The translations under genes and the position numbers were made by a program. DNA of 64,000 bases from Aestuariirhabdus litorea (GTDB taxonomy: Bacteria; Pseudomonadota; Gammaproteobacteria; Pseudomonadales; Aestuariirhabdaceae). Location: positions 1,240,001 through 1,304,000 of the forward strand of contig NZ_QWEZ01000002.1 of the NCBI RefSeq assembly GCF_003864255.1, in the 5' to 3' direction. This document shows positions 10,920 to 19,560 of this stretch, in pieces (position 1 is the stretch's first letter; each line of letters opens with the position of its first letter). The notes under the pieces were generated by a model. It did not search any database. It had not been told where the DNA came from and was given only the letters and a program-made list of their open reading frames with translations.

Positions 10920-11891
10920 TCAGCTGGCCCGACCTGGCCGGAACTCACACTCCAGAATGCGGTTGTTGTCGACCAGGCAGCCCGACTGCTCCTGCAGCCA
11001 CAGCAGCATCTCTTTGGCATCGATGGTTCCCTGGCGGGCGTCTACCCCGCACAGCAGGGTGGTGGCCTGTACCGAGATAAAACCGGCAGAGGTCTTAAAG
11101 GCCTTGAGGTTGATCCCCTCGTGGATACGCTTGAAACTGCCGCTGCTGCAGTGGTGCAGGTTGGGGAGGGTGGTGATGGCGGCAAACTGGGTCGGTTGCA
11201 GGCGACTGACGGTATCCATCGGCCTGACCAGTTGCGAAAGGCGGCGACCCACGCCGCGGATCACCTCATCCAGAATCGCCTTGTTGTATTTGTTAGCAAT
11301 ACGGTCCGGCTCTTTGATCTCTATCACGAGGACGCAGACCGCCTGGTCGCGCTCATGCACCTGCTTGATACTCTGTTTGAGTTTTTTCAGCATGTAGCGG
11401 CCGTTGCCCAGGCCCGTGAGAGCGTCGACCAGGTTCCTGCTGCGTAACTGCTGGTTGTTTTCCAGCAGCAGCTGATTCTGGCGCAACAGTTTGTTCTGGA
11501 TGGAGGACATCCGCTGGGCCGCAAAGATGCGAGGCGGTAGCTGCTCGTTCATGGCGGACTTGTGGATGAAGTCGTCCACCTGGCGGTCAAACGCCTCCTC
11601 CAGCGCGTCGGCCCCCTCCTTGGCGGTCAGCAGCAGCACATAGGTGAAGTGGTTGCTGGCTTCGTCGAGTTGGCGCACCCGGCTGGTGAGCTCCAGCCCG
11701 TCCATCTCCGGCATCAGCCAGTCGGCGATCAATATGCTGGCGGGGCGGCGCTCCAGCTCGTCCAGCGCCTGCAGTGCGCTGGTCGCGTAGCGGATGTTCT
11801 TGAAGCCTGTGCGCTCGAGAGTTCGGCCGATCATGGCGCTACTAAAACGCGCGTCGTCAACCACCATAATGGAGCAGTTAGGGTCGATCAT
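10920..11891 (-). CDS. Response regulator with a degenerate GGDEF domain
   Basis: A 323-residue protein with an N-terminal receiver domain: acidic pair Asp12-Asp13 in VVDDARFSS, phosphoacceptor Asp57 in IADWLMPEMDG, conserved Lys91 in LLLTAKEGAD. After a coiled-coil linker comes a GGDEF-type fold that starts canonically (VDALTGLGNGRYMLKKL). The catalytic signature, however, is RLQPTQF (residues 230-236) instead of RLGGDEF, and the GHxxGD substrate element is also lost, so diguanylate cyclase activity is very unlikely. It may act as a c-di-GMP/GTP receptor or a protein-binding output. The start is ATG 11891, preceded by GAAAGGAAAGCA; the open frame extends upstream but those residues do not match a receiver domain. 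panE follows 6 bp later. Confidence 0.88.
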   Translation of the reverse strand: MIDPNCSIMVVDDARFSSAMIGRTLERTGFKNIRYATSALQALDELERRPASILIADWLMPEMDGLELTSRVRQLDEASNHFTYVLLLTAKEGADALEEAFDRQVDDFIHKSAMNEQLPPRIFAAQRMSSIQNKLLRQNQLLLENNQQLRSRNLVDALTGLGNGRYMLKKLKQSIKQVHERDQAVCVLVIEIKEPDRIANKYNKAILDEVIRGVGRRLSQLVRPMDTVSRLQPTQFAAITTLPNLHHCSSGSFKRIHEGINLKAFKTSAGFISVQATTLLCGVDARQGTIDAKEMLLWLQEQSGCLVDNNRILECEFRPGRAS

Positions 11892-11952
11892 TGCTTTCCT
11901 TTCACCCGAATCAAAACTGGACAGTGACTCACAAGCCAATACAAAGTTACGG

Positions 11953-11958
11953 TATAAT
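11953..11958 (+). promoter_or_regulatory. Probable -10 element upstream of yajQ
   Basis: An exact TATAAT lies about 90 bp before the yajQ start in the divergent spacer. No good -35 hexamer was found at 16-18 bp. The surrounding 12 bases (GGTATAATAACC) also read as a near -10 on the opposite strand, so it could serve either gene. Confidence 0.4.
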
Positions 11959-12047
11959 AACCGATTTCGCGCCTCGTCACCCACTCTCTGACGGATGGCC
12001 GATTTTCTCCCCCCCAAGGGGGAATCGTTAAAGACCAAGGAGCCACT

Positions 12048-12530
12048 ATGCCTTCATTTGATATCGTTTCCGAAGTGGAGATGCAGGAGCTGACCAACGC
12101 CGTTGACCAGGCCAACCGGGAGCTTGAAACCCGTTACGACTTTCGTGGGGTAGACGCCTCCTTTGATCGCAGCGAAAACAAGGTCACCATGATTGCCGAA
12201 GCGGACTTCCAGCTGCAACAACTGCTGGAGATCCTGAAATCGAAACTGATCAAACGCAGCATCGACGTCAAATGCCTGGATATCGCCGACCACTACGCCT
12301 CCGGCAAGCAGGTCAAGCAGGAGGTCACCGTGCGTGAGGGGTTGGACAAGGAGCTGACCAAGAAGCTGGTTAAACTGATCAAGGAGTCCAAGGTCAAGGT
12401 GCAGGCGGCCATTCAGGGCGACAAGGTGCGGGTAACCGGCAAGAAGCGTGATGACCTGCAGGAGTGTATCGCTCTGCTGCGCGAGACCGAGCTGGATATG
12501 CCCCTGCAGTTCAACAACTTTCGCGACTAG
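12048..12530 (+). CDS. yajQ: YajQ family nucleotide-binding protein
   Basis: A cytosolic protein of 160 residues, normal for the UPF0234/YajQ family. It starts [20 protein letters not shown] and contains [20 protein letters not shown] and [20 protein letters not shown], all diagnostic. Family members bind nucleotides; the Xanthomonas and Stenotrophomonas homologue binds cyclic-di-GMP and works with a transcription factor in virulence and biofilm control. Whether this protein does the same is inference. The start is supported by AAGGAGCCACT. It is transcribed away from the degenerate-GGDEF regulator, and its last 20 bp overlap the convergent ampG. Confidence 0.95.
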   Translation: MPSFDIVSEVEMQELTNAVDQANRELETRYDFRGVDASFDRSENKVTMIAEADFQLQQLLEILKSKLIKRSIDVKCLDIADHYASGKQVKQEVTVREGLDKELTKKLVKLIKESKVKVQAAIQGDKVRVTGKKRDDLQECIALLRETELDMPLQFNNFRD

Positions 12531-13785
12531 GCTCGACTGCGGAGGGCTCCGCGGCTGGGTCTTCGCCCCAGGGGGCCACTTTCAGCAGCAGTAACATGCC
12601 CGGCACCGCCAGCAGGGTGCAGAGCAGGAAGAAGTGACTCCAGCCCACCGCCTCCACCATATAGCCGGTGAAGGCGTTGGCTACCGTGCGGGGCAGTGCC
12701 GTCAGGGCGGTAAAGAGAGCCAGCTGGGTGGCGGTGTGGGCGCGGCTGGTGGTGCGGGCGATAAAGGCCACAAACGCCGCCGTGCCCAGGCCCACCCCCA
12801 GGTATTCGAAGCCGATCACCAGCGCCAGCAGCCACAGGTTGTAACCACTCTCGGCCAGCACCACGAAGCCGAGTATGGAGACAATCTGTACCAGGCCGAA
12901 CACCCAGAGTGCTCGATTGATGCCGATACGCACCATCAACATGCCGCCGAGAATACCGCCGATGATCATCGGCCACAGCCCGGCATGCTTGGCGATGACA
13001 CCAATCTCCGTGAGGCTGAATCCCATATCCAGGTAAAAGGGAGTGGCCAGCGCCGTCGCCATGCTATCCCCCAGCTTGTAGAGGAACATAAAGGCCAGGA
13101 TCAGGCACGCATGACGGACTCCGTTGCGGCTGAAGAACTCCAGGAAGGGGGCCTTGACCGCCTGCTCGAGGCTGCTCGGGGGCGCTGCGGTGTGGCTTGG
13201 CTCATCGATGCTGAGGGTGAGCCCGATACCCGCCAGCATAAAGAGCGCGACGATCGGAAAGACCGTGGACCAGGGCAGTAGGTCCGCGAGGATCAAGGCC
13301 AGGGAGCCGGGAATCAGCCCGGCAATACGGTAGGCATTTACATGGAAGGAGTTACCCAGTCCAAGCTCGTGGTCGGGGAGGATTTCGCGTCGGTAGGCGT
13401 CCAGGACGATATCCTGGCTGGCGCTAAAGAACGCCATGATGGCGGCCAGTGCGGCGATCAGCGTCAGGTTGCTGACCGGAACCATCCCCAGGGCTGCGAT
13501 GGACAGCAGCAGCCCCAGCTGGGTCACCAGCATCCAGCCCCGCCTGAGCCCCAGCAGAGGGAAGCGGAAGCGCTCCATTAGCGGGGACCAGAGGAATTTC
13601 CAGGTGTAGGGGAAGCCGATCAGGGTGAAGAGCCCGATCTCCTTGATGCCGACCCCTTCGCTGCGCAACCAGGCCGGTAGCATGGAGATAAGAACGTAGA
13701 GGGGCAACCCCGAGGCGAAGCCGGTGAAGATGCAGATCAGCATGCGCCGGTTAAGCAGCGCCTTAAGTATGGAGTGATCGGGCAT
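12511..13785 (-). CDS. ampG: AmpG-type muropeptide MFS permease
   Basis: A 424-residue integral membrane protein of the major facilitator superfamily with about 12 predicted helices. The start [20 protein letters not shown] and [20 protein letters not shown] are typical of AmpG, which imports GlcNAc-anhydroMurNAc peptides released from the wall into the cytosol for recycling by NagZ and AmpD. The sequence [16 protein letters not shown] in the first half is also characteristic. Its ATG overlaps the stop of the alkyltransferase-like gene by one base (TGATG), indicating translational coupling. The C-terminus overlaps yajQ by 20 bp on the opposite strand. It is somewhat shorter than E. coli AmpG (491), ending after the last helix. 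Confidence 0.93.
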   Translation of the reverse strand: MPDHSILKALLNRRMLICIFTGFASGLPLYVLISMLPAWLRSEGVGIKEIGLFTLIGFPYTWKFLWSPLMERFRFPLLGLRRGWMLVTQLGLLLSIAALGMVPVSNLTLIAALAAIMAFFSASQDIVLDAYRREILPDHELGLGNSFHVNAYRIAGLIPGSLALILADLLPWSTVFPIVALFMLAGIGLTLSIDEPSHTAAPPSSLEQAVKAPFLEFFSRNGVRHACLILAFMFLYKLGDSMATALATPFYLDMGFSLTEIGVIAKHAGLWPMIIGGILGGMLMVRIGINRALWVFGLVQIVSILGFVVLAESGYNLWLLALVIGFEYLGVGLGTAAFVAFIARTTSRAHTATQLALFTALTALPRTVANAFTGYMVEAVGWSHFFLLCTLLAVPGMLLLLKVAPWGEDPAAEPSAVEPSRESC

Positions 13786-14108
13786 CAGTTCTCAAATCCC
13801 CCCTGCCACTGGAAGCGGCGCAGGGGAACGCGGTCGCCGATGAACTCGATCCCTTCCTCCAGCAACAGGGCTTGCTGGCGCTGGTACTGGGCAGAACCGG
13901 CGGGGAAGGAGATTCGCCCCTGGCTGTTGATTACCCGGTGCCAGGGGATGTTGGTGCCCCGGGGCAGCTGCCTGAGAACACTACCGACCATACGGGCGTG
14001 TTGGGGTAATCCCGCCATCCTTGCCACCTGGCCATAGGTGACCACAGCGCCGGCTGGAACCAGGCTGACAACTTGCCAGATCCGAACCTGGGGTGAGCTG
14101 TTGTCCAT
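13785..14108 (-). CDS. Alkyltransferase-like protein (MGMT fold, Trp in place of catalytic Cys)
   Basis: A 107-residue protein consisting of the O6-methylguanine-DNA methyltransferase C-terminal domain only. It has GAVVTYGQVARMAGLPQHAR with the DNA-flipping helix-turn-helix, and LPRGTNIPWHRVINSQGRIS, where the PCHRV active site is replaced by PWHRV. Proteins of this ATL/YbaZ type bind O6-alkylguanine in DNA without repairing it and channel it to nucleotide excision repair. It is a cytosolic protein. It is the first gene of an overlapping pair with ampG; there is no obvious functional link between DNA-damage sensing and muropeptide import. Confidence 0.92.
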   Translation of the reverse strand: MDNSSPQVRIWQVVSLVPAGAVVTYGQVARMAGLPQHARMVGSVLRQLPRGTNIPWHRVINSQGRISFPAGSAQYQRQQALLLEEGIEFIGDRVPLRRFQWQGGFEN

Positions 14109-14386
14109 GCAGGGGGTATCTCTTCAAGTGGCGGGCCGCGGCCCATGATAGCTTATGTGCCCTATGGAAACTATCTCCGGCCCCGGGCCCGGTTTCGCAG
14201 GCTTGCGTTTACCGGAGGCCGGTTATTCGCTCCGCTGAATCGATATTTCGGTCAGTTAGGGGTGTGACGAGTAAGGGCAGAGCAGGCATACTACAATTGA
14301 CTCATTTGGGCGCAGTGGCCCTGCGGCGGGGGAGGACCCCCTGACCGGTTATCGAACCATAAGATCAGCATTCAAGGAGAGCCGAT

Positions 14387-15670
14387 ATGAAGAGGGTGCT
14401 TGCCATACTGGTGGCGGGACTGTGGTCGTTGGCCAGTTGGGCGGCGGTTCAGCAGGCGTATGAATTCCCGACCCTGAGCCCGGAATACAGCCCCTATGAA
14501 GCCACCGTGGTGGGGACCCTGCCGGAGGTGGAAGCCACCTTGCCTGCGGGCAACCCCATGACCATGGAGCGGATCAGGATCTTTGATGACCGGGTGGTCC
14601 CGGAGCCCTTTTTCTTCGACGAAGAGCTACGATACTCCTATGCCTGGCAGAAGGGTGAAGCGCCGCTGGTGTTTATGATTGCCGGCACAGGGGGGACCTA
14701 CAACGGCTCCAAGAACGTAAACATGGGACGTGCCTTTTTCGATGCAGGCTTCCATGTGGTATCGATCTCCTCCCCTACCTTCATGAACTTTATCGTTTCC
14801 GCCTCCCGCACCAGTGTGCCCGGTCATGCCTACGAGGATGCCAAGGATCTCTACCGGGTGATGGAGAAGATCTGGGAGCGCCACCGGGAAGATATCAGCG
14901 TCAGTGATTTTTATATCACCGGCTACAGCCTGGGGGGGTTCAATACCGCTTTTGTAACCCTGCTTGATGAAACACGCAAAACCTTCAACTTTCGTAAGGC
15001 CCTGCTGATTAACCCACCGGTATCGCTCTACAGCTCGATCTCATTGTTGGACCGCATGAGCCAGAATATTCCGGGAGGAATGGATAATTTTAGTCTTTTC
15101 TTCCAGTCATTGCTGGACGAAGTCAGTAATGTTTACACTGCTTCAGACTCGGTGGATATCGATGCCGACTTCCTCTACCAGGCCTACCAGGCTGTTAACC
15201 CCAGCAATGAGGAGCTGGCGGCCCTGGTGGGGGTCTCCTTCAGGCTTTCCTCTGCCAGCCTGATCTACACCGCAGATGTCATCAATCGTTACGGGTTTGT
15301 TGTCCCCTCCAACGTCATTATGACCAAAAACTCGAGCCCCGGTGACTACATGAGGGCCACCTACCAGCTAGGCTTCACCGATTATGTGCATGGCTTTTTC
15401 TATCCCTATTACAAGCAGCAGGATCCAACGCTCGAGCGAGAACAGCTGGTTAAGGATATGAGCCTGACAGCGATCGAGTCCTACCTGAAAAACAGCACCA
15501 AAATCGAGGTGATGCACAATCAGGATGACATTATCCTGGCGCCGGGAGAGATCGATTTCTTCCCACGCGTATTTGGGGATCGTGCCAAGATCTATCCCAA
15601 GGGGGGGCACTGCGGAAACATGTCACACAGGGATAATGTGGCCCATATGATCAATGTGTTCAGGCAGTAG
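14387..15670 (+). CDS. Exported alpha/beta-hydrolase-like protein
   Basis: A 427-residue protein with a signal peptide (MKRVLAILVAGLWSLASWAA), hence predicted periplasmic or outer-membrane associated. The body has an alpha/beta-hydrolase layout: an oxyanion-type FMIAGTGGTYNGSK, the nucleophile elbow YITGYSLGGFNTA (GxSxGG), an Asp-containing loop (VMHNQDDIILAP) and a late His in KGGHCGNMSHRDN. These give a plausible Ser-Asp-His triad. The substrate is unknown; lipids are suggested by the mlaA gene 11 bp downstream. The ATG is preceded by AAGGAGAGCCGAT. It heads a probable three-gene operon with mlaA and a substrate-binding protein. Confidence 0.8.
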   Translation: MKRVLAILVAGLWSLASWAAVQQAYEFPTLSPEYSPYEATVVGTLPEVEATLPAGNPMTMERIRIFDDRVVPEPFFFDEELRYSYAWQKGEAPLVFMIAGTGGTYNGSKNVNMGRAFFDAGFHVVSISSPTFMNFIVSASRTSVPGHAYEDAKDLYRVMEKIWERHREDISVSDFYITGYSLGGFNTAFVTLLDETRKTFNFRKALLINPPVSLYSSISLLDRMSQNIPGGMDNFSLFFQSLLDEVSNVYTASDSVDIDADFLYQAYQAVNPSNEELAALVGVSFRLSSASLIYTADVINRYGFVVPSNVIMTKNSSPGDYMRATYQLGFTDYVHGFFYPYYKQQDPTLEREQLVKDMSLTAIESYLKNSTKIEVMHNQDDIILAPGEIDFFPRVFGDRAKIYPKGGHCGNMSHRDNVAHMINVFRQ

Positions 15671-15681
15671 GAGTGGGGAAG

Positions 15682-16464
15682 ATGACGAGGATGTTAAAAC
15701 AGATAGCCGATGTATGCCCGCGCTTACTTGCCGCACTCATCCTGATGGGGACGTTGGCGGGGTGCAGCGTAAACCCCAAGGTTGAAGGGGAACAGCCAGC
15801 CAATACCTATTTCGAAGCGGACGCGCTGTTGAGTGATGATGGCTCACATTATAGGACGCGTCAGGTATATGACCCCTGGGAGGGCTTCAACCGCACCATG
15901 TATAGATTCAACTATCGGCTGGATCGTTACGTACTGTTGCCGGTAGTGAGCGGCTATCAATACATTACCCCCGATATCGTTGAGACAGGAATTCATAACT
16001 TCTTCAATAACCTGGGTGAGATCAACACCTTTCTCAACAGCCTGCTGCAGCTGGAGTTTACCAAGACCGTACAGACCGGCGGCCGCTTCCTCACCAACTC
16101 GACGGTCGGCCTGCTGGGTTTTATCGATGTGGCTACCCAGCTTGGTATCCCCCGGCGAAAAGAGGACTTTGGCCAGACGCTGGGCTATTGGGGGGTAGGT
16201 TCCGGGCCCTATCTGGTATTGCCGGTGTTTGGCCCCTCCTCGTTGCGGGACGGGGTAGGACTGGGGGTCGATTCCCTCGCCCGCAGCGCTGTGTTGAACG
16301 AGCTGGATATGAAGTCCTCCGAAGAGACGGCCCTGACGGTCATGGATGGTATCGATACGCGGGCAAATACCCCGTTTCGCTATTACGAAACCGGCTCGCC
16401 CTTCGAGTATGAGCTGGTACGGGGGCTTTGGATGACCAAGCGTAAGCTGGATATCGAGAAATAG
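15682..16464 (+). CDS. mlaA: Phospholipid-binding outer-membrane lipoprotein MlaA (VacJ)
   Basis: A 260-residue lipoprotein with a signal peptide ending in the lipobox LAGC (MGTLAGCSVNPK). The MlaA domain is clear: YDPWEGFNRTMYRFNYRLDR, VETGIHNFFNNLGEINTFLN, GGRFLTNSTVGLLGFIDVAT, FGQTLGYWGVGSGPYLVLPV, FGPSSLRDGVG. MlaA sits in the outer membrane with porins and removes mislocalised outer-leaflet phospholipids, passing them to MlaC and the inner-membrane MlaFEDB transporter, none of which is in this window. The start was chosen at ATG 15682, with AGGAGTGGGGA about 9 bases upstream; an in-frame GTG at 15673 would shorten the spacing too far. It probably shares a transcript with its neighbours on both sides. 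Confidence 0.93.
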   Translation: MTRMLKQIADVCPRLLAALILMGTLAGCSVNPKVEGEQPANTYFEADALLSDDGSHYRTRQVYDPWEGFNRTMYRFNYRLDRYVLLPVVSGYQYITPDIVETGIHNFFNNLGEINTFLNSLLQLEFTKTVQTGGRFLTNSTVGLLGFIDVATQLGIPRRKEDFGQTLGYWGVGSGPYLVLPVFGPSSLRDGVGLGVDSLARSAVLNELDMKSSEETALTVMDGIDTRANTPFRYYETGSPFEYELVRGLWMTKRKLDIEK

Positions 16465-16475
16465 GGGGCAGCATC

Positions 16476-17672
16476 ATGAAATTTGTCTACACAGTGTTGC
16501 ACGCCCTGCGGGCAAGCCTGGCACTCCTGTTGCTGGCGACGGTGCCTATGGGGCTAGCCCAGGGGGATGAACATCCACCCATCAAGGTGGGGGTTACCGC
16601 CTCCCTTTCCGGTAACTACCAGGCCCAGGGCCAGGGGTTGCTGGAGGGGCTGAAAATGTGGGTCCGGGATATCAATGCGCGGGGCTCTCTTCTGGGTCGC
16701 CGGGTGGTGCTGGTGGGCTATGACGATGAGTCCAGCCCACAAAAAAGCGCCCAGCTTTACGAACGACTGATCCGGGAAGATAAGGTGGACCTGCTGGTGG
16801 GCCCCTACGCCTCTGATCTGACCCTCGCCGCCAGCGCGGTGGCGGAAAAGTTCAACATCCCGATGGTATCCGGCACCGCCGCATCCGAGGAGATCTGGAA
16901 CCAGGGGTTTGCCAATATCTTTCAGGTGGACCTGCCTGCCCACAAATACATGGTGGGCGGTCTGGAGATCGCCAGGGCGGCCGGTATAGAGCGGGTCGGT
17001 ATTCTCTACCAGGACTCCCAGTTTACCCGCGATGTGGCCTCAGGTGCCCGGGCCGAGGCGCAGCAGTTGGGAATGGAAGTCGTGGAGTTCAGTAGCTACT
17101 CACCCAATACCCGTGATTTTTCCGATCTGGTCAAGGGGCTCAGGCAGCAGCAAGCCGAGCTGGTGCTGGGGGCCTCCTACCTTGACGATTCGGTGGCCAT
17201 CGTACAGGAGCTGAAGCGGCAGAACTTCAGCCCGCGGGCGGTTGGCTTTACCTCCGGCCCCTCGCTGGTGGAGTTTGGCGAGCGGTTGGGGGCGGATGCT
17301 GAAGGGGTACTGGGTTTCACCCCCTGGCTCAGGGCTGCGCGTGAGCCCATGGCATACGACTTCGATTTTCGTTATCGCCAGCTCTACGGGCGCAGCGCTG
17401 ACAGCAATTCAGCCGGTGGCTATGCCGCTGGTGAGGTGCTGGAGGCCGCGGTTCGCCTGGCCGGCTCCCTGGAGCAGGAGCGGGTGCGCGAGCAGCTGAG
17501 AAACATGTCCTTCCTCTCCATTGTTGGGCGCTACCAGGTGGACGAAAAGGGGATGCAGGTGGGCAAGTCCATGTACATACTGCAGTGGCAGAACGGGCAC
17601 CGGGCTCTGGTCCTGCCGGCCCGCTATGCGGAGGTGAAATCGCAGCCCTTCCAGCCCTGGGACCGGCGCTAG
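16476..17672 (+). CDS. Branched-chain-amino-acid-type ABC substrate-binding protein
   Basis: A 398-residue periplasmic protein with a signal peptide cleaved near MGLAQGDEH. The fold is the type I periplasmic binding protein of the LivK family: IKVGVTASLSGNYQAQGQGL, LLEGLKMWVRDINARGSLLG, VDLLVGPYASDLTLAASAVA, IPMVSGTAASEEIWNQGFAN, RVGILYQDSQFTRDVASGAR, and a late GGYAAGEVLEAAVRLAG. Solutes of this family include amino acids and related amides or acids; the ligand cannot be told here. It lies 11 bp after mlaA with no permease or ATPase genes nearby, so it is an orphan binding protein. A strong terminator follows. Confidence 0.9.
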   Translation: MKFVYTVLHALRASLALLLLATVPMGLAQGDEHPPIKVGVTASLSGNYQAQGQGLLEGLKMWVRDINARGSLLGRRVVLVGYDDESSPQKSAQLYERLIREDKVDLLVGPYASDLTLAASAVAEKFNIPMVSGTAASEEIWNQGFANIFQVDLPAHKYMVGGLEIARAAGIERVGILYQDSQFTRDVASGARAEAQQLGMEVVEFSSYSPNTRDFSDLVKGLRQQQAELVLGASYLDDSVAIVQELKRQNFSPRAVGFTSGPSLVEFGERLGADAEGVLGFTPWLRAAREPMAYDFDFRYRQLYGRSADSNSAGGYAAGEVLEAAVRLAGSLEQERVREQLRNMSFLSIVGRYQVDEKGMQVGKSMYILQWQNGHRALVLPARYAEVKSQPFQPWDRR

Positions 17673-17706
17673 GGGAGCGCCCGGGCGAGCACAAAGGAAA
17701 GTGCCA

Positions 17707-17750
17707 TAAAAAAACACCGCAACCCGAACCGGGTGCGGTGTTTTTTTTAT
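17707..17750. terminator. Strong bidirectional intrinsic terminator
   Basis: A run of A, then ACACCGCAACCCG-AAC-CGGGTGCGGTGT (one bulged A), then eight T. It ends the hydrolase-mlaA-binding protein operon and, read from the other side, the FabG-like gene. Confidence 0.92.
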
Positions 17751-17782
17751 GGCCGCCGATTCAGCAGGCAGGTGCCTCCGGG

Positions 17783-18541
17783 CTAGAGACGCAGGCCTCC
17801 GTCCATCTCGATGATGCGGCCACTGTAGTAGTCGTTCTCGAAGATGTAGACCGCTGAGTGGGCGATCTCTTCGCAGGTACCCATGCGTTTAAGGGGGATA
17901 CCGGCCGTCATGCGCTCGAGCGCCTCGGGCTTCATGCCGGCCGTCATATCGGTGGCGATGAAACCGGGAGCAATCGCCGCGCAGCGAATACCAAAGCGCG
18001 CCAGCTCCTTGGACCAGCTGACGGTCATCGCTGCCACCCCGGCCTTGGCCGCGGAGTAGTTGGTCTGCCCCACGTTGCCGTAGCGGGCGATACTGGAGAT
18101 ATTAATAATGACCCCGCCGTTCTGCTGCTCAACCATCTTGGCGGCCACTTCGCGAGTGCAGAGGAACACTCCGGTCAGGTTGACGTCGATCACCGCCTGC
18201 CACTGAGCCAGGCTCATCTTGGTGATCTCGCCATCGCGGGCCTTCACCAACAGACCGTCCCGCAAAATGCCGGCATTATTGATGAGACCATCGATGCGAC
18301 CGAAATCCACGGCGACCTGTTGCACCATCGACTCCACGGCGGCTTCATCGGCCACGTTGGCCAGGTAGAAGCGGGCTTCGCTACCGGCCTCTTCACAGAG
18401 CGCCTTGCTTTCGGACAGCTTCTCTTCGTTCAGGTCCACCAGGGCGATACGGGCACCCTTGCGTGCCAGCTCGACCGCCATGGTGCGCCCCAGGCCCTGG
18501 CCTGCACCGGTAATGATAATGACCTTGTCCTGTATCTCCAT
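17783..18541 (-). CDS. FabG-like short-chain dehydrogenase/reductase
   Basis: A 252-residue cytosolic SDR close to 3-oxoacyl-ACP or acetoacetyl-CoA reductases. It begins [20 protein letters not shown] (NADP-binding TGxxxGxG), has LINNAGIL, and carries the catalytic Ser-Tyr-Lys in [34 protein letters not shown] is the usual substrate-loop stretch, and the protein ends MDGGLRL. The start was chosen at ATG 18541, which follows GAGGAGCTTCCC; the frame is open further upstream without homology-like sequence. It stands alone, away from the fatty-acid synthesis cluster, so it is probably an auxiliary reductase rather than the housekeeping FabG. It converges on the terminator shared with the upstream operon. 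Confidence 0.9.
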   Translation of the reverse strand: MEIQDKVIIITGAGQGLGRTMAVELARKGARIALVDLNEEKLSESKALCEEAGSEARFYLANVADEAAVESMVQQVAVDFGRIDGLINNAGILRDGLLVKARDGEITKMSLAQWQAVIDVNLTGVFLCTREVAAKMVEQQNGGVIINISSIARYGNVGQTNYSAAKAGVAAMTVSWSKELARFGIRCAAIAPGFIATDMTAGMKPEALERMTAGIPLKRMGTCEEIAHSAVYIFENDYYSGRIIEMDGGLRL

Positions 18542-18912
18542 GGGAAGCTCCTCGTTGGGTAAGGTGGAAAGGGGCCTATCATACCCCAAGCGCCGCAGCG
18601 GGCACTCACACCAAAGCGGGATATTGCGGGCGTAGCGGCGGTGGGGGTTGAACTTTGATCAGATCGCCACCATCTATGAGGGAGCCTGCCAACAAGTCCT
18701 TGCGAATTCCTGGCTTTCAGCTTGACTGCGGATCAAGCTGAAAGCCCCGTAGGGCAAGGCCTGAAACGGCCAGCTTCTGTGTTGCATTCTTTGCTGAGGG
18801 CTACGGCCGTTAGCGGCAGTCTGCGCCTGGAATCTGGCCGTTTCCGGCACTTGCAGAAGCCGCAGAGAATTGTTCGCAGGCCCCCTAACCACCCTGATTC
18901 TGGAAGCCGGTT
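18542..18912. other. Structured intergenic region between fabG-like gene and fxsA
   Basis: These 371 bases carry no convincing gene. They hold several inverted repeats: a perfect 14-bp pair at 18712-18746, a 15-bp imperfect pair (GGCCTGAAACGGCCAG near 18760 against CTGGCCGTTTCCGGC near 18835), and a short palindromic GCTACGGCCGTTAGC between them. A translated minus frame of 72 residues exists here but shows no protein-like character. Confidence 0.5.
18712..18746. repeat. Perfect 14-bp inverted repeat (stem-loop)
   Basis: GGCTTTCAGCTTGA and its exact reverse complement are separated by a 7-base loop (CTGCGGA). There is no T-tract on either side, so it is not an ordinary intrinsic terminator. 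It could be a repeat element, an mRNA end-protecting stem, or part of a small RNA. Confidence 0.8.
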
Positions 18913-19356
18913 ATGCGTATTCTCTTTTTGCTGTTCATTATCGTCCCCATTGTGGAGATGGTTGTGTTGATCAAAGTGGGCGAGGTGATCGGTGCCTGGT
19001 ACACCGTGGGGTTGGTGCTGTTGACCGCGGTGATTGGTATCAACCTGCTGCGCCAGCAGGGGCTCAGTACCCTGATGCGGGCCAACCAGCGCATCAACAG
19101 TGGTGAGCTGCCGGCCCAGGAGATGGTGGAGGGGTTTCTGTTGGCCATAGGGGGAGCGCTTCTGCTCACACCCGGCTTTGTGACCGATACCATGGGATTT
19201 GCCTGCCTGATTCCGCCGCTGCGCCGGCTGTTGGTGAGTAAGCTGCTGGGCTCAGGGCGTTTTTTTATGGCCGGACAGGGACCGGGATATGGCCCCCGGG
19301 GGCCAGCGGGACGAGACCCCGACGTGATCGAGGGCGAGTATCGCCGCGATGAGTAA
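18913..19356 (+). CDS. fxsA: FxsA family membrane protein
   Basis: A 147-residue inner-membrane protein of the FxsA family, named for suppression of phage T7 exclusion by the F plasmid when overproduced in E. coli; its normal role is unknown. Two or three hydrophobic helices are seen: residues 3-25 (ILFLLFIIVPIVEMVVLIKV), 27-48, and around 75-95 (GGALLLTPGFVTDTMGF). The LTPGF and IPPLRR stretches are typical of the family. The polar C-terminus is Gly/Arg/Asp-rich. As in E. coli, it is directly upstream of groES-groEL. No strong ribosome binding site is visible beyond a GGAAG 9 bases before the ATG. Confidence 0.93.
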   Translation: MRILFLLFIIVPIVEMVVLIKVGEVIGAWYTVGLVLLTAVIGINLLRQQGLSTLMRANQRINSGELPAQEMVEGFLLAIGGALLLTPGFVTDTMGFACLIPPLRRLLVSKLLGSGRFFMAGQGPGYGPRGPAGRDPDVIEGEYRRDE

Positions 19357-19374
19357 TTTTTTTTAGGGGGGGGT

Positions 19375-19402
19375 GTTGAAATCCATCGACCCACCCCCAT
19401 CT
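19375..19402 (+). promoter_or_regulatory. Sigma-32 (heat-shock) promoter of groESL
   Basis: GTTGAAA, a 13-base spacer, then CCCCATCT matches the RpoH consensus CTTGAAA-N13-CCCCATNT closely. The layout is the same as the E. coli groE promoter. It lies about 160 bp before groES. Confidence 0.82.
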
Positions 19403-19560
19403 ACAGGATCACCCAATTCGCTCCCGGTATCTTGCCTGGCAGGTGTCGGGGCAGCGGAGTAAATCCCCTCGCGGGGGCTCCACTTTTCCGGGTCATCCGG
19501 AAGCACATAATAAACGGTTGCTGGTCTGCCAGCATTTTGGAAAACACTGGAGAAACATCA

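Noticed and set aside
18674..18892. A 72-residue minus-strand frame upstream of fxsA
   Set aside because: It lies across inverted repeats, has no ribosome binding site and no fold-like hydrophobic pattern.
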